Origin: Apodemus sylvaticus
Lineage: Eukaryota; Chordata; Mammalia; Rodentia; Muridae
Assembly: GCF_947179515.1 (NCBI RefSeq)
Contig: NC_067474.1
Location: forward strand, 96,475,324 to 96,539,323
Length of the DNA: 64,000 nt
Reading direction: 5' to 3'
In this document: positions 46,091 through 57,934 of the stretch, piece by piece
Layout of the letters: each line of letters begins with the position of its first letter
Position numbering within the stretch: the first letter of the stretch is position 1
Program-made: the position numbers and the translations under genes
The notes under the pieces: generated by a model
What the model was told of the DNA's origin: nothing
The model's database searches: none
Seen by the model: only the letters and a program-made list of their open reading frames with translations

Positions 46091-46285
46091 CCAGTTCTAT
46101 TCTTTCCTGTCATCTACTTCTCTTGGGTGTATTTGCTTCTTTTTGTTGTAGAGCTTTCAGGTTTGCTGTCAAGTTGCTAGTGTATGCTATTTCCAGTTCA
46201 TTTTGGAGGCACTCAGAGCTATGAGTTTTCCTGTTAGTACTACTTTCATTGTTGTGCATTCATTTTCATTAACTTCTAAAAAGTC

Positions 46286-46434
<149 letters not shown>

Positions 46435-46504
46435 GACCAAGTTATTATTGAGGGAGTGTTGTTTAGTTTCCACATGTATGTGGGCTTTCTATTTATGTTT
46501 TTTA

Positions 46505-48196
46505 ATTGGTTTGTTTTCTTGATATTCAGTTTTAAAAATGTCTTTATATAGTTTGGATACTAGTCTTTTATTGAATATATAGCTGTAAAATCACTTCCCA
46601 TTCTGTAGGCAGCTGCTTTGCCTGAATGACAGTGTCCTTTCTTACAGAAGCTTTTCAGTTTCATGGCATTCCATTTATTAATTATTGATCTTAGTGCCAA
46701 TGCTATCAATATTCTGTTTAGAACATCTTTTTTCTGAGCAAATGATTTCAAGAACATTCTTCACTTTTCTTCTTCCATGTTCAGTGTTTCTAGTTTTATG
46801 TTGATATCTTTGATCCACTTAGATTCGGGCTTTGTGCAGAGAGATAAATATGGATCTATTTTGATTCCTCTACATTCAGTCATCCAGTTTGACTAGCACC
46901 ATTTGTTGAAGATTCTGTCTTTTCTCCCAGTGTGTATTTTTGTCTTCCATATAAATCAGGTATCGATAGCTATGAGGATTTATGTCTAGGTCTTCAGTTT
47001 GATTCCAGTGCTGATGTCTGTTTCTGTGCCAACACCATACTTTTTTTTGTCTCTATGGCTCTGTGGTATAACTTGAGGTCAGGTATGGTGATACCTCTAT
47101 CAGTTTTTTTATTATTCAGGATTGTTTTAGCTATCTTGAGTTTTTGTGTTTCCATATGAACCGAGGATTGCCCTTCCAAGGTCTGTGAAGAATCCTTTTG
47201 GGATTTGAGAGGGCTTGCATTGAATCTGTAAATTGCTTTTGGTAGGATGGATGTTTTTACTATTAATCTTACTAATCCATGAGATGTTTTTCCATCTTCT
47301 GATAACTTCTTAAATTTCTTTCTTCAAAGACTTGTCTTTCACTTGCTTAGATAAAGTTACCCCAAGATATTATTTATATATTTTGAGGCTATTGTCAAAG
47401 ATGTTGTTTCCCTGATTTCTCAGTTTGTCATTTCTACATAGGAGGGCTACTGAGTTTTATGAATTGTGTCCTGCTACTTTCCTGAACGTATTTACCAGGA
47501 CTTTTCTGTTACAGTTTTGAGGGTCACTTATCTATACTATTCTGGCATCTGCAAATAAAAACACCTGGACTTCTTCTTTTCCATTTTGTACCTTTGATCC
47601 GCTTTAGCTGTTTTATGCATTAGCTAAGACTTTAAGTACAGTATTGAATAGATATGGAGTGGACAACATTGTCTTGTTTCTGATTTTAGTGGAATTGCTT
47701 TTGATATTCTCTTCATTTAAGTTGATGTTGTTGCCTATGGGCTTGTTGTAAACTACATTTATTATGTCAAAATATATCTTTGTATTGATAATCTCTCAAT
47801 GAATTTTATCATGAGGGGGCTTTTTGCATCTAATGAGATGATCATGTGGGTTTTGTCTTTCAGTTTGTTTATATACAAGGATTATGTTTAACCATGGATT
47901 ATATTTATTTATGTTGAACCATCCCCCAATCTCTGTGATAAAGCCTATTTGATCATGATGGATGCTATTTTTGATGTGTTCTTGGATTTGGCCCTTTCTT
48001 ATGTGCCATAGGTTTTTAAATTGATAGGTGATGCATCCATACAAAACACAAGATTTTTTTCTCCACATCAGGCCCTGGGCTCTTTTTTGGATAGGAGACT
48101 TAATTAGAGTTTTTATTTAACTAGGAGTTATTGGTCTGTTTAAATCCTTATTTGATCTTGATTTAATTTTGGTAGGTGGTATCTGTTGAAAAATTA
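46505..48196 (-). mobile_element. Old L1 ORF2 (minus strand), left part
   Basis: Antisense ORF2 from the C-terminal third (GTTTGGATACTAGTCTTTTA) through thumb and RT (TCATCTGCAAATA-like segment near 47545) to the EN-RT linker (GGTAGGTGGTATCTGTTGAA). It is more diverged than neighbouring L1s, with several small deletions. It continues at 49346 after a younger insertion. Confidence 0.75.
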
Positions 48197-48236
48197 TTCA
48201 TTTTTCTTTTTCTTTTTCTTTCTTTCTTTTTTTTTT

Positions 48237-48306
48237 GCTGTCACCAAAACCATGAAAAGCCACAATTTTATTTTAATGCTCTCAAACCACTCATATTTCA
48301 AATGTC
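48237..48306 (-). other. Non-L1 segment between two poly-A tracts (candidate transduced sequence)
   Basis: On the minus strand this block follows the L1 poly-A and precedes a second poly-A. It contains AATAAA (antisense near 48270-48275), about 35 bp before the second tail. It matches nothing else I see in the window. Confidence 0.55.
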
Positions 48307-48573
48307 TTCTTTTTTTTCTTTTCTTTTTTTTTATTTGATAAATTTTTTATTTACATTGCAAATGATTTCCCCTTTTCTAGACCCCCCCACTCCCCGAAAG
48401 TCCCATCAGCCCCCTTCCCTCCCCGTTTTCCCACCCAACCCTTCCCACTTCCCTGTTCTGGTTTTGCCTTATACTGCTTCACTGAGTCTTTCCAGAACAA
48501 GGCGCCACTCCTCCGTTCTTCTTGTACCTCATTTGATGTGTGGATTATGTTTTGGATATTCCAGTTTTCTAGG

Positions 48574-49116
48574 TTAACATCCACTTATTAGTGAGTGCAT
48601 ACCATGATTCATCTTTTGAGTCTGGCTTACCTCACTTAGTATGATGTTCTCCAGCTCCATCCATTTGCCTAAGAATTTCATGAATTCATTATTTCTAATG
48701 GCTGAATAGTACTCCATTGTGTAGATATACCACATTTTTTGCATCCACTCTTCTGTTGAGGGATATCTGGGTTCTTTCCAGCTTCTGGCAATTATAAATA
48801 GGGCTGCTATGAACATAGTGTAGCATGTATCCTTATTACATGCTGGGGAATCTTCTGGGTATATGCCCAGGAGTGGTATAGCAGGATCTTCTGGAAGAGA
48901 GGTGCCCAGTTTTTGGAGGAACCGCCAGACTGATTTCCAGAGTGGCTGTACCAATTTGCAACCCCACCAGCAGTGGAGGAGTGTTCCTCTTTCTCCACAT
49001 CCTCGCCAACATCTGCTGTCTCCTGAATTTTTAATCTTAGCCATTCTGACTGGAGTAAGGTGAAATCTCAGGGTTGTTTTGATCTGCATTTCCCTTACAA
49101 AGTTTCTGTAAGGCAA
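48574..49116 (-). pseudogene. L1 ORF2 C-terminal segment, 180 codons
   Basis: Contains REMQIKTTLRFHLTPVRMAK, the Cys-rich CWRGCGERGTLLHCWWGCK, WKEPRYPSTEEWMQKMWYIY, NNEFMKFLGKWMELENIILS, and the natural end MNHGMHSLISGC. The last residue differs from the Tyr in the copy at 22409. Its first few codons fall on the inversion breakpoint (49093/49094). Confidence 0.8.
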
Positions 49117-49345
49117 AGGACACCATCAAAAGGGCAAATCGGCAACCAACAAATTGGGAAAAGATCTTCACCAACCCTACATCAGATAGAGGGCTAATAT
49201 CCAATATATAAAGAACTCAAGAAGTTAGACTCCAGAAAACCAAAAAAACCCTATTAAAAAATGGAGTACAGAGTTAAACAAAGAATTTTCACCCGAAGAA
49301 CTTTAGATGGCAGAGAAGCATCTTAAAAAATGCTCAACTTCATTT

Positions 49346-49860
49346 TTTCTCTTAGACTTTCTAGTTTGTTTGACTACAGGTCTTTAAAGAACATCCTTAG
49401 GATTCTCTAGATTTCCTCAGTGTCTGTTGTCATGACCTCTTTCATCTCCAGTTTTGTTTTTTTGGGTCGTCTCTCTCCACCTTTAACTTAACTTGGATAA
49501 GGCCTTGTCATCAATCTTATCAATTCTCTCAGAGAACCATTCTCTCTTTTTTTATTGATTCTTTGTATTTTTGTGTTTGTTTCTATTTTTTATTTCATCC
49601 CTGTGTTTATTTCTTGCTGTCTCCTCCTTACAGCTGTTATTTCTTCTTCTTTTCTAACTAGAGCTTTCAGTTATACTATTACATTACTAGTATGAGATTG
49701 CTCCATTTTTTTAATGTACTTAATTCTATGCAATTTCCTCTTAGAACTGCCTTCATGTGTCCCATGTTTGGATACACTGTTTTCAATTTCATTAAGTTAT
49801 GCAAAGTCTTCATTTTTTAAAAAAAATTCTTCTCATGGATTTTAGTTATTATCTAGGGTC
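49346..49860 (-). mobile_element. Old L1 ORF2 (minus strand), right part
   Basis: Continuation of 46505-48196: antisense EN-RT linker with TTTCCTCAGTGTCTGTTGTC, ATCTTATCAATTCTCTCAGA and GCTCCATTTTTTTAATGTAC. Fades out by about 49860. Confidence 0.7.
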
Positions 49861-50144
49861 CTTTCAACTTAGTTAGAAAGATACCCTTATCATTGTTAAT
49901 TGTACAGCTTTAGTGGCAATATATTCTCAACTTATTTTTTCTTGGAATTTAAAAGATTTTCCATCATTAAAGTAATTACATTTGTTGTGATAAGAATGCT
50001 AACTAACATCTCAACTCCCCTAATAGATTTAATGTACAATACAACTATGTTAATTGTAGGAACAAAAGACTTTCTAACTTCCAGATGCATATTGATCAAC
50101 TGATGGCTGTTCCTGTTGAATAGCAGATCCTTATTTCTCACTCC
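49861..50144. other. AT-rich DNA, possibly ancient repeat
   Basis: TGTTGTGATAAGAATGCTAA..TAATGTACAATACAACTATG (49980-50050) resembles an ancient L1M-type 3' region on the + strand, but too diverged to be sure. Confidence 0.3.
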
Positions 50145-50530
50145 TTCAGCTATGTCTTACTTAGGATTTACATTGCTGTGGTAAAGACCATGACCAGAGG
50201 CAATTTGGAGAGACGAGGGTTTATATCAACTTCTATATCTTGATCACAGTCCTGGCAGGAACCTGGGGTGGTAACTGGAGCAGAAGCCTTGGAGGAGAGA
50301 TGCTGACTACTGCCTGGCTCCTCAATCCTTGCTCAGTCTGCCTTCTCAGGACAACTCAGGACCGCCTGCCTGACCAGGGTCAGCACTGCCCACATCAGTC
50401 ATCAGTCAAGAAGAAACCCCATAGGTGTGCATGCAGGTCAATCCAACAGGAACTTTTTCAATTGACATTCTTGATTCTCAAATGACTCTAGCTTGTGTTA
50501 AGTTGACAAAAAACTAAGAAGAACAATTGA
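50145..50530 (-). mobile_element. LTR-like terminal repeat, right-hand LTR of element in its own orientation
   Basis: Antisense of the 39155 family: TTGCTGTGGTAAAGACCATG, CACATCAGTCATCAGTCAAG, and AGCTTGTGTTAAGTTGACAA. It forms a direct repeat with 52845-53300, and the two bracket a shared internal region. Confidence 0.65.
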
Positions 50531-51588
50531 CACATTGTCAACCCGACACACAGACTTATAACTGTAAAACCATAACCTTTCCTCGCTCGTTCATCCCCAA
50601 GATCTCATATTAAACATTCCAGTTTTTTAAAGTCTCAGTATTTAAAAATTGAAACAGTCTTATATGAAAAAATTTAAAATCTAAACACTTTAAAATATTC
50701 AGTTTCAGAAGTACAAAGACTCTTTTTCTAAAATACCAAAGCTTTGCCTAAGATGTCTGAAATCCCTGTAATATTTCCAAATCTCTCAAATTCCAAAACC
50801 TCTTAATAGCAGGTTTCTGTAAAATAAAAATAAGTTACCCACGTTTTTTCTCAAAGAGGGAAGAAGCAGAGTGTCGTCACAATCTGAACACAGCAAACCC
50901 CAATCTCAACATTGTTTAGGCTTAGCGCTTGACGTCTGGGACCCACTCATGATCCTCTGGTCTTCAGTGGCCTCCATTTCTCCAACTCTTCTGTTTGCCG
51001 CACACAATAGCTTGTCTGCATCCCAGACTGGCTCCGCTAGCAGCTGCTTCTGTCTTTGGTGGTCACTGCATAATTAAACCTGAATGCTGCTCTCTCCGAC
51101 TGGCCTGTACCTTCATCAATAGCTTCTCCTGGACATGCTCAGGGACTTTGATCCTGCATCTTGGTGTTAAGTCTCAGCTTCTCATGTTTCCTTTAATCCT
51201 GCAGCTTCTACTGCAACTGAGGCCAAACCTTTATTAAAGGCCTCTTCTGCCCCCTCACGTGCCAAACCTCAGCTGCTCTCTATGACCCCTTCATGCCTTC
51301 AGAATCAGCCACCTGTGAAGCTATTACATATTACCTATTTCAGCTCTCAGAATATGGCACAACCTCGGCCCCTTGTGGACTACACCTTTTGGGCGCTGAC
51401 CCTGAGAGAATACACCCAGAAGACTTCACCTCAGTGATGCTGGTGTCACGTTAATCACCATTAATTTTTCAGCTCTAGTTAGTCAGCATCAATTGTCCCA
51501 GCATAGCAAAGGTTTCACTTCAGTGGCTCTGATTTCTTGTTAATCACAGCTAATTCTTCAGCCCCAGCCACCCAGAACCACAGTCTCC
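50531..51588 (-). mobile_element. Internal region of rodent LTR-like (RMER-type) element, part 1
   Basis: Non-coding internal sequence typical of this rodent repeat: GAGGCCAAACCTTTATTAAA, GCCAAACCTCAGCTGCTCTC, and CAGCTCTAGTTAGTCAGCAT followed by the paralogous TTAATCACAGCTAATTCTTC module. No gag or pol frames. It is interrupted at 51589 and continues at 52579. Confidence 0.6.
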
Positions 51589-51589
51589 T

Positions 51590-51722
51590 TTATTTTATTT
51601 TTAAGTTTGTATTTTTATTTTTGAGATTATAATATAATCATATTATTCTCCCATTCCCTTTCTTCACTCTAACCCTTCTCTTATATTCCACCTTGCGCTC
51701 TTTCAAATTCACAGTCTCTAAT

Positions 51723-51774
<52 letters not shown>

Positions 51775-52578
51775 CCTCCTTAGTCTGTATAATGTTACTT
51801 GCATGTGTTTTTTCGGAGATGATTATTTGGACATCTGCTCTTCCCTGGGCAGATTATCTTTCCAACCCTCAGTGTTCCTTAACTTCCTGTGGTTTTTTTG
51901 TTTATGATTGAGGCTTATACTTTTTCCCTTTCCACATTAGCGTGGCTACTGGTGTTGTCCTTGCTCAACTCATGTTTAGGCAGTCATGTAGATGAGACTT
52001 TACAGGTCTAGCTTCTCTGACATTTCTAAGAGACATGATCTCACAGCAAACGTTCTGTTTCTCTGGCTCTTATAGCACCCCTGCCCCCATTCTTCAATGG
52101 CCCCTGAGCCTTAGGTACAGAGCTGTGTTACAGGTGTAGCAGTTGGAACTGGGCTCCAAAGCTCTGCACTTTGGTCAGCTGTGGTTTTCTATAATGGTTT
52201 CCACCTGATTCAAAGAGAATCTATGGCGTTATCTATGGGTATAGGGATAAACATTTAGAGTGTAGTTATAGATTATATTGGTTTAGTAAAGTAGTGGTTG
52301 TAGGGTCTCTTCCAGGATACATGCTTCATTAGCCCATGATAGCTGGCTAGGTTTTCAGTACCAAGCTTGATTTCTCTCTCGTTGAGTGGACCTTAAGTCC
52401 AATTAGAGAGTTGTTGGGCACCACCAAGATATCCTTACACTGTAAGGGCTATTATGATAGGCTTGTTCTTTTGGTTCATAAGGCATCATATAGTTGGAAG
52501 TTTGCATGCTGCTTTCTGGTACCATAAAAGCTGGTCCTCAGGAAGGAGGCCTTTAGATCAAGTCCATCCCAGATCTCA
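51590..52578 (-). mobile_element. Old L1 3' UTR inserted in the LTR-like element
   Basis: TTTTATTTTTAAGTTTG at the tail end, GTCTGTATAATGTTACTTGC, CTCATGTTTAGGCAGTCATG, and GGACCTTAAGTCCAATTAGA: an old murine L1 3' UTR on the minus strand. CAGAACCACAG occurs on both sides (51570s and 52577-52588), consistent with a target-site duplication. Confidence 0.7.
51721..51772. repeat. (GT)n microsatellite
   Basis: About 24 GT units within the L1 3' UTR. Confidence 0.95.
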
Positions 52579-52844
52579 GAACCACAGAGTCTCAAATACC
52601 AGATGGCCTCAGTAGAGTCTTTATGGGGCTCTCAAACGTCCCTCTGAACTCCCACAAGCCAGGCCTCTAGCACCTGTATTGCGCTCAACATTCTTGTCTT
52701 CCAAGCTTCCATAGAGAAGTTCACTGAGCTCTGAGCACTTGATGGCTTCTCTAGCTCAAAGAGTAAATGTTACTACTATCCTCCCCAGAACATGGTTAGG
52801 TCTGTCACAGCAATGCTTCACAGCCTGCTACTATTTTCTTTCTT
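52579..52844 (-). mobile_element. Internal region of rodent LTR-like element, part 2
   Basis: CCCACAAGCCAGGCCTCTAG and CCCCAGAACATGGTTAGGTC continue the internal region interrupted at 51589, directly abutting the second terminal repeat. Confidence 0.6.
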
Positions 52845-53300
52845 AGTTACATTTTTTATTGCTGTGATACACACCATGACAACAAAAGCAGCTTGGGGAG
52901 GAAAGAGTTTATTTCAGCTTACATGTCCCAGTCATAGTCCATCATAAAGGGAAGTCGGGGAAGGAACTCAAGTCAGGGACCTGGAGACAGGAACTAAAAC
53001 AGACCCCATGGAGGGGCATTACTCTGTGGCCTGCTCCTCATGGCTTGCGCTATTTGCTTTCTTATACAGCTCAGGAGCATCTGCCCAGGGTTGATGCTGC
53101 CTACAGTAGGATAGACCGTCCTAGCCAGGCCTTCCTGCATTAATCATTAATCAAGAAAATGCTCCAAAGACTTGGTTATAGGCAGGTCTGGTTGATAGGG
53201 AGGCATTTTCTTGCCTGAGATTTTTCTCTTTGCCAATGACTAGATTATGCCAAGTTGACAGAGGCTAAACTGGGATAAACTGGTTAGCCACTGTTCTACC
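52845..53300 (-). mobile_element. LTR-like terminal repeat, left-hand LTR of element in its own orientation
   Basis: TTATTGCTGTGATACACACC, GCAGCTTGGGGAGGAAAGAG, CATTAATCATTAATCAAGAA, and TATGCCAAGTTGACAGAGGC. Same orientation and order of blocks as 50145-50530. Confidence 0.65.
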
Positions 53301-53394
53301 TTTGTGAGTTTACATTGTTTCACACCTCACACCATGGGATGCTGTGGAGGGTTTGTCACCTTGTGAGCTGCCCGCTGTGTGATAAACTTCTTTT

Positions 53395-54690
53395 TAAAGC
53401 CTGGATGGTATTCTGATGTGCGGATATGACATTTTCTTTTTCACTCATTTGTTGAGACAACTTTCATTTGCTTACACAGCTTGCCTATTGTAAATTGTGC
53501 TAAAATGAACACTGGAGTGTAAATATTTCTTAAGAGATTCTGACTTCCATTCTTTTGATAAATGCTCTGAACTGGGGTTGTTGGATCATATAGCAGTTCT
53601 CTTTTTAATTTTTGAGGAAAATTCTCTACAGTTTTTTTGAGGAAATCCTCTACAGTTGCAACTTTAAAACTTTCCCCATCACTGACATTGAGCACCTACC
53701 TCTTCAAATGTCTGTTGGCTATTTTTATGTCTTTTCAAATCATTGGCCTACAGTTAAATCAGGTCATTAAGTTAGATTATTTCATTTGCCATCAAGTTTG
53801 TATTTTAGAAATTAACCCCTTAACAGATTCCAGGTTTATGATTATTTCCCACAAGCCACAGATTGCTTTTTTATTCTGTTGATTGCTCCTTTAGTTGTGT
53901 GGAGCTTGTGTACTGTGATGCAATGAGATCATTAAACATTCTGAGGTTTCTTCTAAGAGAAAGTCATGTGCTATGATTTTAATATTCTCAAATTTCTTAA
54001 GAGTAGTTTGTGACCTGGTGTGATATATTTTAGACAATGTGTATTTGAGAAGAATGTGTGTCTGCTGCTGTTTGGGTATGTTCTGCCTGTGTTTGTTGGG
54101 TCAGTGTGTCTATGGTGGCGTTCTTATTTGTCATTTCTTTATTAATCATCTGCTTGTTCTAGTCATTGTGAGGTAGTGTGGTCTTATATTGCATTGCATT
54201 ATAAGCATTTTTATACTTAGCTTTGTCAGTGCTTGTTTTGTAAGTACTTTGATATTAAATGTATGTGTATATTTATATCTATTAATCTTTGATGCATGGA
54301 TTCATATTAGTTCCTGTGTTATCTCATCTGAGTGTTTGACTTACAGTTTATTTTATGAAATATCCAGTTACATTATTTTGTTTACTATTTGTGCACTTTT
54401 TCTATTTTTCCATATTCAGTCTTCAGGCACGCTTAAATCTAAAGTGAGTCCTTGTAAGTAGAATATGCTGTATCCTGTTTTTATTCCATTAAGCAACTTT
54501 GATTGGAAAGTTTAATTCATTTATACTTGAAATGAATTACTGATAAGAAAAGATTTGTTATTATCATATCGTTAATTATGTTTTTGCTGTGTAATTTATT
54601 TCTATTTTCTCTCTTGCTTTCTTTCTTTGTTTTTGTGTTTATTTTTTAATATATTTTGATTATTTTGTCCTTTTTTGGAGTAATTTGTAT
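53395..54690 (-). mobile_element. Ancient L1 ORF2 (minus strand)
   Basis: GCCTGGATGGTATTCTGATG, TTGTTGAGACAACTTTCATT, TGGGGTTGTTGGATCATATA, and a local 20-bp-scale duplication at 53621-53655 (TCTCTACAG../TCCTCTACAG). The pattern fits a placental-age L1M ORF2 C terminus, followed by EN-RT linker-like AT-rich sequence. Confidence 0.6.
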
Positions 54691-55036
54691 GGGAACTGTA
54701 CTAGTTATTTTCCTATTGCTGTGATAAAACACCATGAGTCAGGCAACTTATAAAAGAATTACATAGTTTAATTGGCTCCAGAGGGTTAGAGTCCATGACG
54801 GCGGAGCAGCAAAGGCATGGACGGTGTCAGGAACAGCTGAGAGCGCATCCTAAACCACAGCAGGAGGCAGCCATGGCTGCAGCAGAAGGCTCATGTCTTT
54901 TGAAACCTCAAAGCTCATCCCCAGAGATACCTTCAAAAGAGCCAAAATTCCTAATCCTTCCTTAACATTTCCACCAACTGGTGATCAAGTATTCAAACAC
55001 TAGTCTCTGAGGGCCATTCTCAATCAAACCAACACA
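54691..55036 (-). mobile_element. MaLR/LTR-like repeat (minus strand)
   Basis: GTACTAGTTATTTTCCTATT at one end, GTGATAAAACACCATGAGTC, CCTCAAAGCTCATCCCCAGA, and AATCAAACCAACACA at the other end. Confidence 0.6.
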
Positions 55037-55385
55037 GATATTTTGGTCATTACTATTATATTATTATTACTATTGAACTTATATATAATTAAGAGCCAAT
55101 GATACCTTATTTGCATACAAAAATTTCACATGTTTATTTTTCCTTACCCCATTTTATATTAATGTTAAAATTAACTTCTCTTTTTAGGAGTTAAGTAACA
55201 TTTCTTCGTTATGGCTATTTTAAAGAATTTTGTTTTAACTTTTACATTGAATAGTAAATGTTTTTCACTAAGATCAGAATGAAACATAGTTCTCTATTTG
55301 ATTATATATTTTTTCTTTGCTTATAAATTTTATATGTTCCTGGGCTATTTTAGTATTTTTTCTAAAAAGAACTTGAACTTCCTTT
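55037..55385 (-). mobile_element. Probable ancient L1 continuation (minus strand)
   Basis: AT-rich sequence between the LTR-like repeat and a B3 SINE, plausibly the same old L1 as 53395-54690 (linker region). No diagnostic motif, low confidence. Confidence 0.35.
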
Positions 55386-55549
55386 TAGATTTACTTACTT
55401 TATATGCATGATTATTTTGCCTGCATATATGCTGGGCCCCATGTGCATGCCTACTAATATCTGTGAGCCTCCATGGGGTGCTGGGAACTGGACCCACACC
55501 CTCTGTATGAGCACCGAATGAGTTCACCTGCTGAGCCGTCTCTCTGGCA
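55386..55549 (-). mobile_element. B3 SINE (minus strand)
   Basis: ATTATTTTGCCTGCATATAT, CATGTGCATGCCTACTAATA, GGGTGCTGGGAACTGGACCC, and the CTGCTGAGCCGTCTCTCTGGC head. Confidence 0.8.
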
Positions 55550-56090
55550 TTATTTTGTTTCTCTTTGAAGAACTTTTAAAAGCGCTTACTGTACGTCTAG
55601 TGGTGATGAACTCTCTGAGCTTTTGTTTGCCAGGGAGGTCTTTGTGTCTTTATGATTTTCAGATGGCATTTTTGCCAAGGATAATAATCTAGGTTGGTAT
55701 TTTGAAGATATTATTCTGTTCCCTCGTGGCCCATAGGGTTCTGAATGAAAAACGTGCTGCTAGTTTAGCAGACATTGCCTTGTTTATGACAAGTCATTTT
55801 CCTCTTGATGCTTTTAACATTCTCCCTGATTTGGGTGATTAGTTATAACATGCTTCATTGTGGATTTATTTGATCTCTCCATTTTTGTTGAGTGTTTGCC
55901 TTCCTTGCTCAGGATGTCTCTGTCTACCATTATACCCTTAAAGTATTTTTCCTTCATGTCTGATAATTTTGTACAGGTATACAATGAGATATGATCATCA
56001 CTGCTCCCATCTATTACATTACAGTTTGAAATAACTTCAGACTTTTTGGATGCTCTTGCTCCCTAGTCTCTTTGTTTGCTCTCATATTTT
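55550..56090 (-). mobile_element. Ancient L1 ORF1-like region (minus strand)
   Basis: GGAGGTCTTTGTGTCTTTAT, TTCTGTTCCCTCGTGGCCCA, TTTTTGTTGAGTGTTTGCCT, and CTAGTCTCTTTGTTTGCTCT resemble antisense of old L1 endonuclease/ORF1 sequence. Degenerate. Confidence 0.4.
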
Positions 56091-56143
56091 TCTCTGTCTG
56101 TCTCTGTCTGTCTGTCTGTCTCTGTCTCTCTTTCTCTCTGTGG
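56091..56143. repeat. (TCTG)n/(TC)n microsatellite
   Basis: Imperfect CTGT/CTGTCT units followed by CTCTTTCTCTCTG. Confidence 0.85.
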
Positions 56144-57868
56144 TGCTCCATAAGTTCTGTACATTATCTTCATCCTTTTTCATATTATTTTCTTCTTCTG
56201 AGCGTCTCCCAAGTCCATCAATTTGATTTAGTTCAGCCATACACCAATCATAGTATCTCGCTAATTCCAGCATTCCTCGATAAATGCACATCCATAAATG
56301 TGGTCTTGTATATCCATATAGTTTTTCAAATGTGGGGCATACTTAGCAATCCCAGGGGTTTCCTGAAGACTTGTTAGAGGATTCGTATGTGTGTTGGTTG
56401 ATGGGTCCCTGTGGTGTGAAGAAAATGAAAAAGACATACTGAGGTAAGCAAGTTTATAAAAGCATAAACAGCCAGATATTTTCATTGTATATCACATGCA
56501 GGGCAGGGTAAGAGACAGCGCTTGATGGAGTCCTGGTTAAGAGCTGAGTCTGTGAGTAGAGTTGTCCTGTTTGGAGGCCATACCCCTAGGCTAGATGAGT
56601 GCTGGGGGATCAGGTTGTTGATTGTTGGTGATACCAGAGCAGAAGATACAAAACCTAGTAAAATGGCACATTGGGGTGCAGAGGTCTGGGAGGGATGGCC
56701 TGTGCGGTGGGAGGGCCCATGTAATCGCATGTATCTGCCTTGAAGGGGGAAAGGGAGTTTCACTTTTCAACTTCTTGGTTTAGTAATGTGGAATAACCAG
56801 CAGGACATGTTTTTGAACCTTAGGGGAAATCAGGGCTAGATAAAGGTTTAAGATTGATTAGCATAATATTCTGGCAGAGAGCAAAGGTGGGAGCGCAACT
56901 GCGAGGAGAAGGAACCGCTGTGGATAAATGGGAGGCTGGAAAACACACTCGGAGAGATTAATTATGCCACTGGGGCGGGAAGCCATTGAGGGATGGACTT
57001 GTATCTCCCGACTTCTATATCCACAGCATCCATCACCGTCCTGGTACTTAACAGATGTTCGCTGAATGAGTCAAACTTCACCATCATGTAGTCTCTAAAC
57101 AGAACAAAAGCTATTTCCATAATCCACTCTAAGTCTTGATGGTACTGCCATCTATTTTGTTTATTTGACTGCTAAAAATAACATCTGCATTTACTTTGCC
57201 TAATCAATAGCTAATGGAAAAAGCCTAGAGACAAGGGCCAGAGTAGCTCTAGGAAAGAAGCATGTTAACTGTACAGGTAGTGACCAGTTTGACTATGCGG
57301 CTAATGACTGTGCTAAATAGACTCTCAGGTCTGTGTAGGGTATACTGGGGACTAAAAGGGAGCAAGTCCAGACATGGCTGAAGAAAACACTGCATGCCCC
57401 GGCCTTTCAGTGCGATTGTATAATGCTCTCACGAAAGTGCTGACCAGGATACATTATGATGCAATATTATCTTTTAGATTTGTCTGTCAGGAAATTAAAA
57501 GGAATGAAAAGACCATGAGATCATTTTTTACTTATGGAACTGATTGCACTTTAAAAGTTGCCTCTAAAAAGCCAGTCATTAGTGGCTCAGCAATGACTCT
57601 CTACATGTTACTTAGGATCTTTGAACTCGGTAGCCTCATTTTTTTAAGAACCTGTTTCCTAAGGATCAGCTGAAAGGTGCACAGGTGTTAGCGCAGCCGG
57701 CGCGGCGTTGACAGCCCTGTCCATACCGTTCTTGCATGTTGCCATTCATGTTGCTCGGTGTCACTCTGACCCAGCAGAGCTAGAAATGGCATGCCATGCC
57801 AGGACGTAGAACCTGGACAGCCAGAGCAAGACTGCAAAGTGCCACTCACATAGCTTAGCAGTGCTCAC

Positions 57869-57869
<1 letters not shown>
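56144..57869. other. Second repeat-poor block, no exon proven
   Basis: About 1.7 kb almost free of rodent repeats. It includes a possible MIR/L2-like piece (57010-57075: TATCCACAGCATCCATCACC..GCTGAATGAGTC) and a 99-codon open frame with a good start context (57374-57673). Possibly conserved non-coding DNA, not tested. Confidence 0.4.
57010..57075 (+). mobile_element. Possible ancient MIR/L2 fragment
   Basis: TATATCCACAGCATCCATCA followed by TACTTAACAGATGTTCGCTG and AATGAGTC parallels the common ancient-repeat end (summary-type CACAGTGCCTGGCA..TGTTGAATGAATG). Short and diverged. Confidence 0.35.

Positions 57870-57871
<2 letters not shown>

Positions 57872-57931
<60 letters not shown>
57872..57931. 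repeat. (TC)n microsatellite
   Basis: About 30 uninterrupted TC units followed by TTTT. Confidence 0.97.

Positions 57932-57934
<3 letters not shown>

Larger units (their letters stand above)
48197..49345 (-). mobile_element. Twin-primed L1 with candidate 3' transduction (minus strand)
   Basis: Reading the minus strand from the right: an inverted segment (49094-49341, + strand ORF2 from the KLQSFCKAKD region to the KKCSTS region); then ORF2 C terminus and 3' UTR (48336-49093); a first poly-A (as T, 48307-48336); about 70 bp of non-L1 DNA (48237-48306); and a second poly-A (as T, 48201-48236). TTCATTTTT occurs at both outer ends (48198 and 49339), and the host L1 reads through when the block is skipped. 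Confidence 0.8.

Noticed and set aside
48176..48577. 133-codon + strand open frame with a Phe/Leu-rich start
   Set aside because: Antisense of the L1 3' UTR and poly-A tracts.
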